A DNA stretch of 7,651 bases from Betaproteobacteria bacterium (GTDB lineage Bacteria > Pseudomonadota > Gammaproteobacteria > Burkholderiales > Casimicrobiaceae): positions 1-7,651 of the forward strand of contig VBCZ01000167.1 of NCBI GenBank assembly GCA_005889025.1, written 5' to 3'. Below, piece by piece: positions 1 through 5,071 of the stretch. The notes beneath the pieces are model-generated. The model ran no database searches. It had not been told where the DNA came from and was given only the letters and a program-made list of their open reading frames with translations. How positions within the stretch are numbered: the stretch's first letter is position 1; each line of letters starts with the position of its first letter. The position numbers and the translations under genes were made by a program.

Positions 1-311
1 GAGACAAATCGGTGACCGATGCTGCGGCTGTTCTGACATTCGAAAACGAAATCGATCGAATCTATATCGATGCTCCAGAGACGGTGCATGTCCGCGACGT
101 CCATCGCTCGTTGATCATCCGGTCGGCGGGTTTCCGCGATCTGGTTGTCTGGAATCCCGGGAGGGCGAAGGCCGCAACGTTGCCGGACATGCCGGCAGAC
201 GGATATTTGCGAATGCTTTGCGTCGAGGCCGCCGCAATTGCAACCCCGATTGTCCTGCATGACAAGGAGCGATGGATCGGCACGCAAACGCTGGTCGCGT
301 CGTCGAGTTAG
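1..311 (+). CDS. yeaD: D-hexose-6-phosphate mutarotase (YeaD-like aldose 1-epimerase), 3' end only
   Basis: This is the C-terminal ~103 residues of a cytosolic enzyme that interconverts the alpha and beta anomers of hexose 6-phosphates. The reading frame is open to the left edge (first full codon at base 3), so the gene starts outside the window. The GTG at base 12 is an internal Val codon, not a start. Family features seen: the strand pair ending in DLVVWNPG (bases ~138-161), then DMP, then the MLCVEAA block. Its Glu (codon 225-227) aligns with the catalytic general-base Glu of the YeaD/YMR099C family, and the protein ends with the usual W-x-G-x-QTL tail. The 3' end therefore looks intact and stops at TAG 309-311. 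Family members are usually about 270-300 residues, so about one third is visible. I see no U-tract terminator after the stop. The assignment is firm at family level; the exact substrate is inferred. Confidence 0.85.
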   Translation, partial: DKSVTDAAAVLTFENEIDRIYIDAPETVHVRDVHRSLIIRSAGFRDLVVWNPGRAKAATLPDMPADGYLRMLCVEAAAIATPIVLHDKERWIGTQTLVASSS

Positions 312-757
312 TGGGGCGTAGCTGGCCCCCAAGGGCATACTTATTGCAGCGGAGCGCGCCGCGGCGTTGCGCGGTAGCGACGGATGCGCAATCCGGCGGC
401 TGCTCAAGATCGGAGCGCTGGGACTACACCGCCGATTACGGTGTCGCGCAAGCGGATGCCTTCATTGAAGATGCCCGCGCCAAAATCCATCTCGAACGCG
501 GCCGGCTGCTCGCGCGATACGGAGACAACGCGCTCGCAATTCCGGCTTGCGTCGACTGCCACGGCGACAACATCACCGGCGGCGGCCCGATCCTGCCGGA
601 GCTCGCGCAACCCGCTGCGTACACCGCTGCTCAACTCGACGCATTTCGCACGGGCGAACGCAAGAACGATGGCGATGGGATCATGCAGGCCATTGCGAAA
701 CGCTTGTCGGACGCCGACGTCAATGCGCTCGGTGACTACTACGGAACGATGCCCTAG
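272..757 (+). CDS. c-type cytochrome haem domain, probable remnant lacking signal peptide and first haem domain
   Basis: Residues ~76-161 of this frame form one c4/c553-type haem domain. They contain CVDCH (residues 93-97, covalent haem attachment with His ligand), a glycine-rich turn, a PAAYTAAQLDAFRTGER helix, and a GIMQAIAKRLSDADV segment whose Met138 is the likely sixth haem ligand. The domain ends normally with a short YYGTMP tail. Cytochromes c are exported, but nothing upstream resembles a Sec signal peptide in any forward frame. Residues 1-75 have no family resemblance and are rich in Arg and Ser. The listed start (ATG 272) has an AAGGAG only 2 bases upstream and lies inside the mutarotase gene; GTG 311 and TTG 344 are alternatives, and none gives a leader. 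In dihaem c4-like proteins this domain would be the second half, so I infer a truncated or decayed gene. Its stop overlaps the vapC stop. Confidence 0.6.
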   Translation: MDRHANAGRVVELVGRSWPPRAYLLQRSAPRRCAVATDAQSGGCSRSERWDYTADYGVAQADAFIEDARAKIHLERGRLLARYGDNALAIPACVDCHGDNITGGGPILPELAQPAAYTAAQLDAFRTGERKNDGDGIMQAIAKRLSDADVNALGDYYGTMP

Positions 758-1155
758 CTGTGTGGCACCCGGACCGGCGGTTTGAGGCGAAGCTTTCTTG
801 CCCGACGCGCATAACCTCGGTCGTCGAAGGTCAGCAACTCGGTGCACGCTTTGTTCGCCGCGAGGTGCAGCGCATCGGCAAAGTCGATCCCCTTCCGGCA
901 GTGGCTCAACGCTGCGTCGATTTCGTCGCGATCTTCGACGGTGATCCCCGGCAGCGCGATCAGATGCGCCAGGCACTCGATTACCTTGTCTTCCGGCTGG
1001 TCCGCCACATACCGCAGCACCCATTCGAGCTCCAGGACAACGGTCTTCGGAACAAAGACGTCGCCGGCTGAAAGCACGCTGGCGGCAATATGTCCCTGCG
1101 CCGCATCGTCGCGGAGGTAAAACCGCGCAAGGATGTTCGTGTCAACGGCGCGCAC
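754..1155 (-). CDS. vapC: VapC-family PIN-domain ribonuclease toxin
   Basis: This 133-residue single PIN domain is the toxin half of a type II toxin-antitoxin pair; family members are Mg-dependent endoribonucleases that cut RNA, often tRNA or rRNA. The acidic active-site pattern is complete: Asp5 in the N-terminal VDTNIL motif, Glu42 (or Glu44) in the LELEW helix, Asp91/Asp94 in DFADAL, and Asp111/Asp112 in TFDDR. Length matches the family. Translation starts at GTG 1153-1155, inside the last codons of vapB (14-base overlap), with an AAGAAGG Shine-Dalgarno about 9 bases upstream, so the two are translationally coupled. The stop codon shares a palindromic CTAG with the stop of the convergent cytochrome frame. 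Target RNA cannot be told from sequence. It appears intact and likely active, held in check by the upstream antitoxin. Confidence 0.9.
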   Translation of the reverse strand: MRAVDTNILARFYLRDDAAQGHIAASVLSAGDVFVPKTVVLELEWVLRYVADQPEDKVIECLAHLIALPGITVEDRDEIDAALSHCRKGIDFADALHLAANKACTELLTFDDRGYARRARKLRLKPPVRVPHS

Positions 1156-1399
1156 GCTTCGCTGCCTTCTTCATCGCCAGTCCACCATGCATTTGGTCCA
1201 CCGGAATCCGAGGACCCTTGTAATTCAGAATGGCCGCCCCTTCCTCGATGCGTGAAGAGGCATGGCGCTTGACCAGCTTGAGCCGAGCGCCACCGCCCGC
1301 GACGTCGAACTCGACCTTGCTACCTGGAGTTATGCCCAAGGCGTCCCGGACCCGTTTCGGGATAGTGACCTGACCCTTGCTCGTGACGGATACCGCCAT
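1142..1399 (-). CDS. vapB: AbrB/MazE-type antitoxin of the VapBC pair
   Basis: This 85-residue protein has an N-terminal swapped-hairpin AbrB DNA-binding domain (residues ~1-45). The signature is V-T-S-K-G-Q-V-T-I-P-K-x-V-R-x-A-L-G, followed by PGSKVEF and a short beta strand. The C-terminal ~40 residues (from about KRHASSRIEEG on) are the expected toxin-binding segment and end in a basic KKAAKRARR tail. In such modules the antitoxin neutralises VapC by covering its active site and, with VapC, represses its own promoter. The start ATG (1397-1399) is well supported by AAGAGG at 1406-1411, 6 bases upstream. It is the first gene of a two-gene operon and overlaps vapC by 14 bases. The operator candidate lies directly upstream. 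Family call is firm; which VapB subfamily is not resolved. Confidence 0.9.
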   Translation of the reverse strand: MAVSVTSKGQVTIPKRVRDALGITPGSKVEFDVAGGGARLKLVKRHASSRIEEGAAILNYKGPRIPVDQMHGGLAMKKAAKRARR

Positions 1400-1411
1400 G
1401 GACCGCCTCTT

Positions 1412-1438
1412 GAGTAATACCGAGTAATAATTCTACCA
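1412..1438 (-). promoter_or_regulatory. vapBC promoter (extended -10) with direct-repeat operator candidate
   Basis: Reading the minus strand towards vapB there is TGG followed by TAGAAT (1430-1438), an extended -10 element. No good -35 is seen at 16-18 bases; a TTGAAC lies only 5 bases upstream. Immediately downstream are two exact 8-base direct repeats, TATTACTC-GG-TATTACTC (1422-1429 and 1412-1419), with a 10-base period, i.e. one helical turn. They would cover the start of transcription (~1423). The second ends one base before the AAGAGG ribosome-binding site. Known VapBC modules are autoregulated by the complex binding repeats at the promoter, so these are the natural operator; that role is inferred. 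Confidence 0.5.
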
Positions 1439-1593
1439 AGGTTCAACTCAGGGTGGGCAGCCAGCGTGCGGATCGGGAATGACCATTGCATCCGACCCGA
1501 CGCATGGACGCCAACAGTGGCTCCCGCATTCGCGTAGCGTGGTAGACCCACGGACTAGAAATCCGCGCTTCGCATTTGTTAACTTCCTGTACC

Positions 1594-1622
1594 GAAAAGA
1601 AAAACGGCGCCGCTCGGACGCC
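1594..1622 (-). terminator. Intrinsic terminator of the tRNA-Asn unit
   Basis: On the minus strand the segment reads GGCG-T-CC, loop GAGC, GG-CGCC, then G-TTTTT-C-TTTT. This is a six-pair GC stem with a single bulged base followed by a nearly unbroken U-tract, about 80 bases past the tRNA 3' end. It is placed and oriented to stop transcription from the tRNA before the vapB promoter region. The remaining bases 1439-1593 show no gene or convincing motif to me. Confidence 0.7.
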
Positions 1623-1701
1623 ATCTTGCTCGAAACTTGCTACAGTTTGGCTGCACTTTTTTTTCGATGTTAGTGAACGCTATCGCGGAAATCAAGATCT
1701 G

Positions 1702-1777
1702 TGGCTCCCCGACCAGGGCTCGAACCTGGGACCTGCGGATTAACAGTCCGTCGCTCTACCAACTGAGCTATCGGGGA
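1702..1777 (-). tRNA. tRNA-Asn (anticodon GTT)
   Basis: The 76-base cloverleaf reads on the minus strand as acceptor TCCCCGA/TCGGGGA (7 pairs), D arm GCTC-AGTTGGTA-GAGC, anticodon loop CTGTTAA with GTT at 1742-1744, variable loop AGGTC, T arm CCAGG-TTCGAGC-CCTGG, discriminator G and an encoded CCA (1702-1704). GTT with U33 and A37 gives Asn, and the overall sequence matches bacterial tRNA-Asn. The first anticodon-stem pair (27-43) is A-C rather than a Watson-Crick pair; the other four pairs are intact. It lies on the same strand as pgsA, 71 bases past that gene's corrected stop, but has its own promoter and terminator. tRNA genes are frequent integration sites, and a toxin-antitoxin module lies on its 3' side. 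I found no second copy of the tRNA end that would mark an element. Confidence 0.97.
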
Positions 1778-1787
1778 ACAGCCTTAA

Positions 1788-1817
1788 ATTATAGCGTTCG
1801 CGACCAATTGGGGTCAA
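1788..1817 (-). promoter_or_regulatory. Sigma-70 promoter of tRNA-Asn
   Basis: On the minus strand there is TTGACC (1812-1817), an 18-base spacer, then a perfect TATAAT (1788-1793). Transcription would start near 1781, leaving a leader of only about 4 bases before the mature tRNA 5' end (1777). This is the best promoter in the window and makes the tRNA independent of the upstream uvrC-pgsA block. Confidence 0.8.
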
Positions 1818-2389
1818 ACCTGAATCGCATGCGAATCGATGCACGCCGCTACTCCGATGGCGGGCGGACCGCGTCGATGTCCTTGACGTGCGGCGCGGCA
1901 AGCTGCAGATAATGGAACATCGACCACAGCGTGAGTATCGCGGCGACCCACAGCGCTATTGTTCCCAATGGCGATCATCTGGAACACGGTCTTCAGCTTG
2001 CCGTTGAAGGCCACCGCGACGCTTTTCGCCTGTCCCACCTTCGCCATCCACTCGCGCAGCGCGGAAATGGCGATCTCACGGCCGATGATGACGATCGCGA
2101 GGAATGCATCGGCGCGATCCAGCCAAACCAGCACGATCAACGCCGAGACAACCATCAGCTTGTCGGCGACCGGATCCAAAAACGCGCCGAACGCCGACGT
2201 CTGACCCCATTTGCGCGCGAGATATCCATCCGCCCAGTCCGTGATCGCCGCCAGCGCGAATACGGTCATCGCCAGCCAGTTCTTGCCCGGCATCGACAAC
2301 CAGGATGCAGGCAGATAGAACACGCCGACAAACACCGGAATCAGCACGATCCGTAGCCAGGTGAGCGCGGTGGGAAGGTTGAAGATCAT
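1814..2389 (-). CDS. pgsA: CDP-diacylglycerol-glycerol-3-phosphate 3-phosphatidyltransferase, frameshifted near 3' end
   Basis: PgsA is an inner-membrane enzyme making phosphatidylglycerol phosphate from CDP-diacylglycerol and glycerol 3-phosphate, the first committed step to phosphatidylglycerol and cardiolipin. It begins MIFNLPTALTWLRI, typical of the family, so ATG 2387-2389 is preferred over the in-frame ATG at 2447-2449. The CDP-alcohol phosphotransferase signature is complete: Asp51, Asp54-Gly55, Ala58-Arg59, Gly68, Asp72 and Asp76. Hydrophobic spans lie near residues 11-27, 36-50, 78-90 and 96-110. After MIAIG (residue ~142) the frame as read turns into non-family Arg-rich sequence ending at 1814. 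Another frame restores the last membrane helix and stops at 1849. Removing one base from the CCC at 1964-1966 (GGG in the gene) gives a continuous 179-residue protein, matching the usual ~180. No Shine-Dalgarno is visible; a hairpin occupies that position. Confidence 0.88.
   Translation of the reverse strand: MIFNLPTALTWLRIVLIPVFVGVFYLPASWLSMPGKNWLAMTVFALAAITDWADGYLARKWGQTSAFGAFLDPVADKLMVVSALIVLVWLDRADAFLAIVIIGREIAISALREWMAKVGQAKSVAVAFNGKLKTVFQMIAIGNNSAVGRRDTHAVVDVPLSAACRAARQGHRRGPPAIGVAACIDSHAIQV
1849..1959 (-). pseudogene. pgsA: Out-of-frame C-terminal part of pgsA
   Basis: In the frame one base away from the pgsA reading frame, 36 codons encode IALWVAAILTLWSMFHYL (the final transmembrane helix of PgsA), then a short soluble tail ending in IDAVRPPSE and TAG at 1849-1851. 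This is the normal PgsA end, so the coding information is present but detached by an apparent single-base insertion near 1964-1966. Whether the insertion is real or a sequencing error cannot be decided here. Confidence 0.82.
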
Positions 2390-2396
2390 GGCGCGA

Positions 2397-2430
2397 TCGC
2401 GCACCGCTGTGCGCGAAAGCCGCCATTCTA
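2397..2430 (-). promoter_or_regulatory. Candidate -10 box and 5'-leader hairpin upstream of pgsA
   Basis: A TAGAAT (2425-2430) is a possible -10 element with no convincing -35. Just downstream is a perfect 8-pair hairpin, TCGCGCAC-AGCG-GTGCGCGA (2397-2416), ending 7 bases before the pgsA ATG, where a Shine-Dalgarno would normally be. If transcription starts near 2418 the whole leader would be this hairpin. The palindrome is directly visible; promoter and regulatory function are inferred. The 88-base uvrC-pgsA gap otherwise holds nothing I recognise. Confidence 0.3.
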
Positions 2431-2477
2431 CCCCTGTCGTCGCGGGCATCCGCGCGAGCGGCGCGACGTCGTTCGAG

Positions 2478-2642
2478 TCAGTGAAGCTCGGAAAAAATCC
2501 GCTCGGCGAGCGCGCGGCTAATTCCCGGCACGCGCGCCAGATCCTCGATGCTCGCCGCCTTGACGCCTTTCAGCCCGCCGAAATGCGCGAGGAGCGCCTT
2601 TCGCCGCGTCGCGCCGATCCCGCCGATTTCCTGCAGTGTCGA
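2478..2642 (-). pseudogene. uvrC: Out-of-frame C-terminal (HhH)2 domain of uvrC
   Basis: Starting at TCG 2640-2642, 54 codons in a different frame from the main uvrC reading frame encode STLQEIGGIG, a KALLAHFGGLKG hairpin and RVPGISRALAERIF, ending at TGA 2478-2480. These are the two helix-hairpin-helix motifs that close a normal UvrC and bind the single/double-strand DNA junction needed for 5' incision. The segment is therefore the detached tail of uvrC. Confidence 0.85.
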
Positions 2643-4273
2643 CGTGCAAATCGATGCGCCTCGTCGCGTATCTGTTGCAGCAGGTGCAGGCCCGGATGAT
2701 CGGACGGCAGCACCAGCGGGTATTCGCGATCGGGAAACCAGATTTCTTCGAGGCCGGGCTTGCGCTCCGGTCCTTTCGCAATGCCGATGAGCTTGGTCGT
2801 GTGCAGCCCCTGCTCGGCCAGAACTTCCGAAGCGACGCCAACCTGTCCCTTCCCGCCGTCGATCGCCAGCAAATCCGGCGCGGCATATTCGCCCGAGACA
2901 ATGCGCGCCGCGCGGCGTGACAGCGCTTCGCGCATCGCTGCATAGTCGTCGCCGCCGACCGGCGGTTTGACATTGAAGCGGCGATATTCCCCAGTCTGCA
3001 TCGCGAGCCGATCAAAGATCACGCAGCTGGCAACCGCAGCCTCGCCCATGGTGTGGCTGACGTCGAAGCATTCGATGCGTTGCGCGGAGGAAGGCAAGCT
3101 CAGCGCCTCCTGCAACGCGCTCAGACGCTCATCCTGCGTCGCTTTTTGCGCGAGCTTCTGACCGATCGCCAGCGTCGCGTTCTGCACCGCCATGGTCACC
3201 CAAACACGCCGCTCACCGCCAGGATTGGATACGATCTGCACCTTGTGTCCCGATTGCTCGCTCAGCACTTGCGCGAGCACCGGGTCCTCTCCGCCATCGG
3301 GCGCGATGATGGTGGGTGGCGCCGGTCGATCGACGTAGTGCTGACTCAGAAATGCCAGCACGACTTCTTCCAGCGTGGCGTGCTCCGCGTGCTGCGGAAA
3401 AAAGGTCCGGTCGCCGACATGCCGTCCGCCTCGCACCATCACCACATTGACTGCGGTCAGGCCCTGGTCGACGACAGTCGCGACAACGTCGATGTCACCT
3501 GCGGTGGCGCTTTCCACGAACTGGCGCGATTGCAGTTGCTGCAGCCGGGTGATCTTGTCGCGCAACCGCGCCGCGCGCTCGAACGCAAACGCCGCGGCCG
3601 CCTCCTCCATCTGGAGCTGAAGCAGGGTGAGCACCTCGTTGGTCTTGCCCTGGACGAAGAGCGTCGCGTTCTTGACGTCCTCCTGATACTCGGCCTCGGT
3701 GACCAAACCGACGCACGGCCCCGTGCAGCGCTGGATCTGATAGAGCATGCACGGGCGCGATCGGTTGGCGAACACGCTGTTCTCGCACGTGCGAAGCTGA
3801 AAGACTTTTTGCAGCAGCGCCATGCCCTCGCGCACCGCGCCCGCGCTGGGGAACGGCCCGAAATAGCGATGCGCCTTGTCGAGCTTTCCCCGGTGAAAGC
3901 GCAATTGCGAGAAGGGCTCGCCCGTGAAGCACACATACGGATAGCTCTTGTCGTCGCGGAACACAACGTTGTAACGGGGCTGGTGCGCCTTGATCAGATT
4001 GTTCTCGAGCAACAACGCTTCACCTTCGGAACGCGTTACGGTCGTCTCGACATTGGCGATGTGCGCAATCATCATCGCTGTTCGCGGATGATGGTCGGTC
4101 TTTTGAAAGTAGCTCGACACGCGTTTCTTGAGGTCGCGCGCCTTGCCGACGTAGAGCGTCGCCCCGGCCGCGTCGATCATGCGATAGACGCCCGCCCTGT
4201 TAGGCAGCGACGCGAGCAGCTCGCGCGAGTCGAACCCGGTGGCGCGAGCTTCGGTGTCAGATTTTGTCGCCAT
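2570..4273 (-). CDS. uvrC: UvrABC excinuclease subunit C, internally deleted and frameshifted near 3' end
   Basis: UvrC makes both incisions in nucleotide excision repair, acting on the UvrB-DNA complex. Domains in order: GIY-YIG nuclease (GVY 28-30, LYVGKAR 40-46, ALLLENN with metal-binding Glu90); a Cys-rich segment (Cys163, 175, 183, 187); a UVR/UvrB-binding segment around 210-245; and an RNase H-like nuclease (FDVSH with Asp404, AIDGGKGQ with Asp472, the IRDEAHRFA block ending at residue 543). The next ~14 residues typical of the family (the basic HR-x2-R-x-K linker) are missing and the frame shifts. The product as read gains 24 unrelated residues and stops at 2570, while the HhH tail continues in another frame to 2478. 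The start is ATG 4271-4273, 13 bases after the upstream glycosylase stop; ribosome-binding signal is weak. Restoring ~40-43 bases gives ~611 residues, close to E. coli's 610. 3' incision might persist; 5' incision is likely impaired if the lesion is real. Confidence 0.93.
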   Translation of the reverse strand: MATKSDTEARATGFDSRELLASLPNRAGVYRMIDAAGATLYVGKARDLKKRVSSYFQKTDHHPRTAMMIAHIANVETTVTRSEGEALLLENNLIKAHQPRYNVVFRDDKSYPYVCFTGEPFSQLRFHRGKLDKAHRYFGPFPSAGAVREGMALLQKVFQLRTCENSVFANRSRPCMLYQIQRCTGPCVGLVTEAEYQEDVKNATLFVQGKTNEVLTLLQLQMEEAAAAFAFERAARLRDKITRLQQLQSRQFVESATAGDIDVVATVVDQGLTAVNVVMVRGGRHVGDRTFFPQHAEHATLEEVVLAFLSQHYVDRPAPPTIIAPDGGEDPVLAQVLSEQSGHKVQIVSNPGGERRVWVTMAVQNATLAIGQKLAQKATQDERLSALQEALSLPSSAQRIECFDVSHTMGEAAVASCVIFDRLAMQTGEYRRFNVKPPVGGDDYAAMREALSRRAARIVSGEYAAPDLLAIDGGKGQVGVASEVLAEQGLHTTKLIGIAKGPERKPGLEEIWFPDREYPLVLPSDHPGLHLLQQIRDEAHRFARRHCRKSAGSARRGERRSSRISAG

Positions 4274-4286
4274 CGCTTCGATGCGT

Positions 4287-4982
4287 TCAGGCCGCGCAGC
4301 TCGCGGGAGCACCGAGATGGCGAGTGATCTCGGCGAACACGGCTTCGAACATCGCGGTTGTAAGCCGGCCGGTGTTGGTGTTGTAGCGGCTGCAGTGGTA
4401 GCAGTCGAACACAGCGACACCGCGACCGACGTCGTGCTTCGCGCCGTGCGCGAAGGGAAATGCGCGCGCCGCGAGGCAGAGCGCGAGCAGCGCCGCGTCG
4501 TGCGCGATTCGACCCAATGCAAGGAGCGCCGCACCTTCGGGGAGCGCCGACAGCTCCGCCGCGAGATACGCGTTGCATGAGCGGATCTCCGCAGGTAACG
4601 GCTTGTTGCCGGGCGGCAGGCATTTCACGGCGTTGGTGATGCGAGCGCCGACAAGCCGCAGCCCGTCGTCCGCCGAGAGCGATTGCGGTCGGGTCCCGAA
4701 ACCGAATTTGTGCAACGTGGCGTAGAGCAGGATTCCCGCGAAGTCGCCCGTGAAGGGGCGGCCGCTGGCGTTCGCCCCATGCATGCCGGGAGCGAGCCCG
4801 ACGATGACCAGCCTCGCCGCCGCGTCGCCGAACGGCGGAACGGGCCGGCAGAAATATTCCGGATTCGCTTCGTGTACGTCATCGACAAAAGAAGCCAGCC
4901 GAGGACAGCGCCGGCAATCGATGTCGTACGCCGACGCGGGTATCGCAGAGACCACGGGGACGCGGGAGGAGAACCGGCTCAT
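4287..4982 (-). CDS. Uracil-DNA glycosylase, family 5 (UDGb), 4Fe-4S type
   Basis: This 231-residue cytosolic enzyme removes uracil (and, in the family, some other deaminated bases) from DNA to start base excision repair. Four Cys are placed as for the 4Fe-4S cluster of family 4/5 enzymes: Cys23 and Cys26 (DCRRC), Cys121 (NAVKCLPP) and Cys136 (SCNAYL). Motif 1 is GLAPGMHGAN (62-71) with the GRPFTGD stretch after it. The family-5 form has Ala where family 1 has a water-activating Asp, which separates it from family 4. Motif 2 is HCSRYNTNTGRLT (from His196), the family-5 signature. Length is normal and no lesion is seen. The start at ATG 4980-4982 has no clear Shine-Dalgarno. It is the first gene of a colinear block with uvrC (13-base gap) and pgsA, so both excision-repair routes are probably co-transcribed. 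Confidence 0.9.
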   Translation of the reverse strand: MSRFSSRVPVVSAIPASAYDIDCRRCPRLASFVDDVHEANPEYFCRPVPPFGDAAARLVIVGLAPGMHGANASGRPFTGDFAGILLYATLHKFGFGTRPQSLSADDGLRLVGARITNAVKCLPPGNKPLPAEIRSCNAYLAAELSALPEGAALLALGRIAHDAALLALCLAARAFPFAHGAKHDVGRGVAVFDCYHCSRYNTNTGRLTTAMFEAVFAEITRHLGAPASCAA

Positions 4983-5040
4983 GTAAAATGCGCGCTGCTT
5001 CCGCGGCGTGAGCGAACCGATTGCGGGAGCGGTGCTAACA

Positions 5041-5049
5041 ATTTTAACA
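5041..5049 (-). promoter_or_regulatory. Candidate extended -10 promoter of the glycosylase-uvrC-pgsA block
   Basis: On the minus strand TGT precedes TAAAAT (5041-5046), an extended -10 with five of six consensus bases. No good -35 is found at 16-18 bases. Transcription would start near 5034, giving a leader of about 50 bases to the glycosylase ATG. The same 89-base gap (4983-5071) must also hold the promoter of the divergent hydrolase, for which I see no convincing hexamers. Support is limited to the motif and its position. Confidence 0.35.
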
Positions 5050-5071
5050 CGCCGTCACCGCGATCGTTCCG

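Noticed and set aside
312..331. TGGGG...CCCCA hairpin right after the mutarotase stop as a terminator
   Set aside because: The stem has five pairs, the loop ten bases, and no U-tract follows.
404..1024. Minus-strand 206-codon frame across the cytochrome and vapC
   Set aside because: vapC in another frame has all PIN active-site residues and this frame has no recognisable features.
1518..1552. GTGGCTCCC word and CGTGG-TAGAC-CCACG hairpin near vapB as a partial tRNA copy (attachment site)
   Set aside because: Only nine bases match the tRNA 3' flank and the rest diverges at once, too little for an integration repeat.
1657..1664. Run of eight T on the plus strand as a terminator
   Set aside because: No stable hairpin precedes it and no plus-strand gene ends nearby; on the minus strand, where the tRNA is transcribed, it reads as A.
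1675..1799. Exact 9-base inverted repeat (GAACGCTAT / ATAGCGTTC) flanking the tRNA, possibly a precursor-processing stem
   Set aside because: The right arm overlaps the -10 box of the tRNA promoter, upstream of the expected transcription start, so it would not be in the RNA. Only 9 bases match and nothing extends beyond them.
1637..1912. Plus-strand small open frame across the tRNA
   Set aside because: It is the antisense of the tRNA and the pgsA tail; no ribosome-binding site and no homology.
3053..4327. Long plus-strand open frame of 424 codons
   Set aside because: It lies entirely opposite uvrC, is full of Arg, His and Leu typical of an antisense shadow in GC-rich DNA, and shows no family motif; the minus strand is clearly uvrC.
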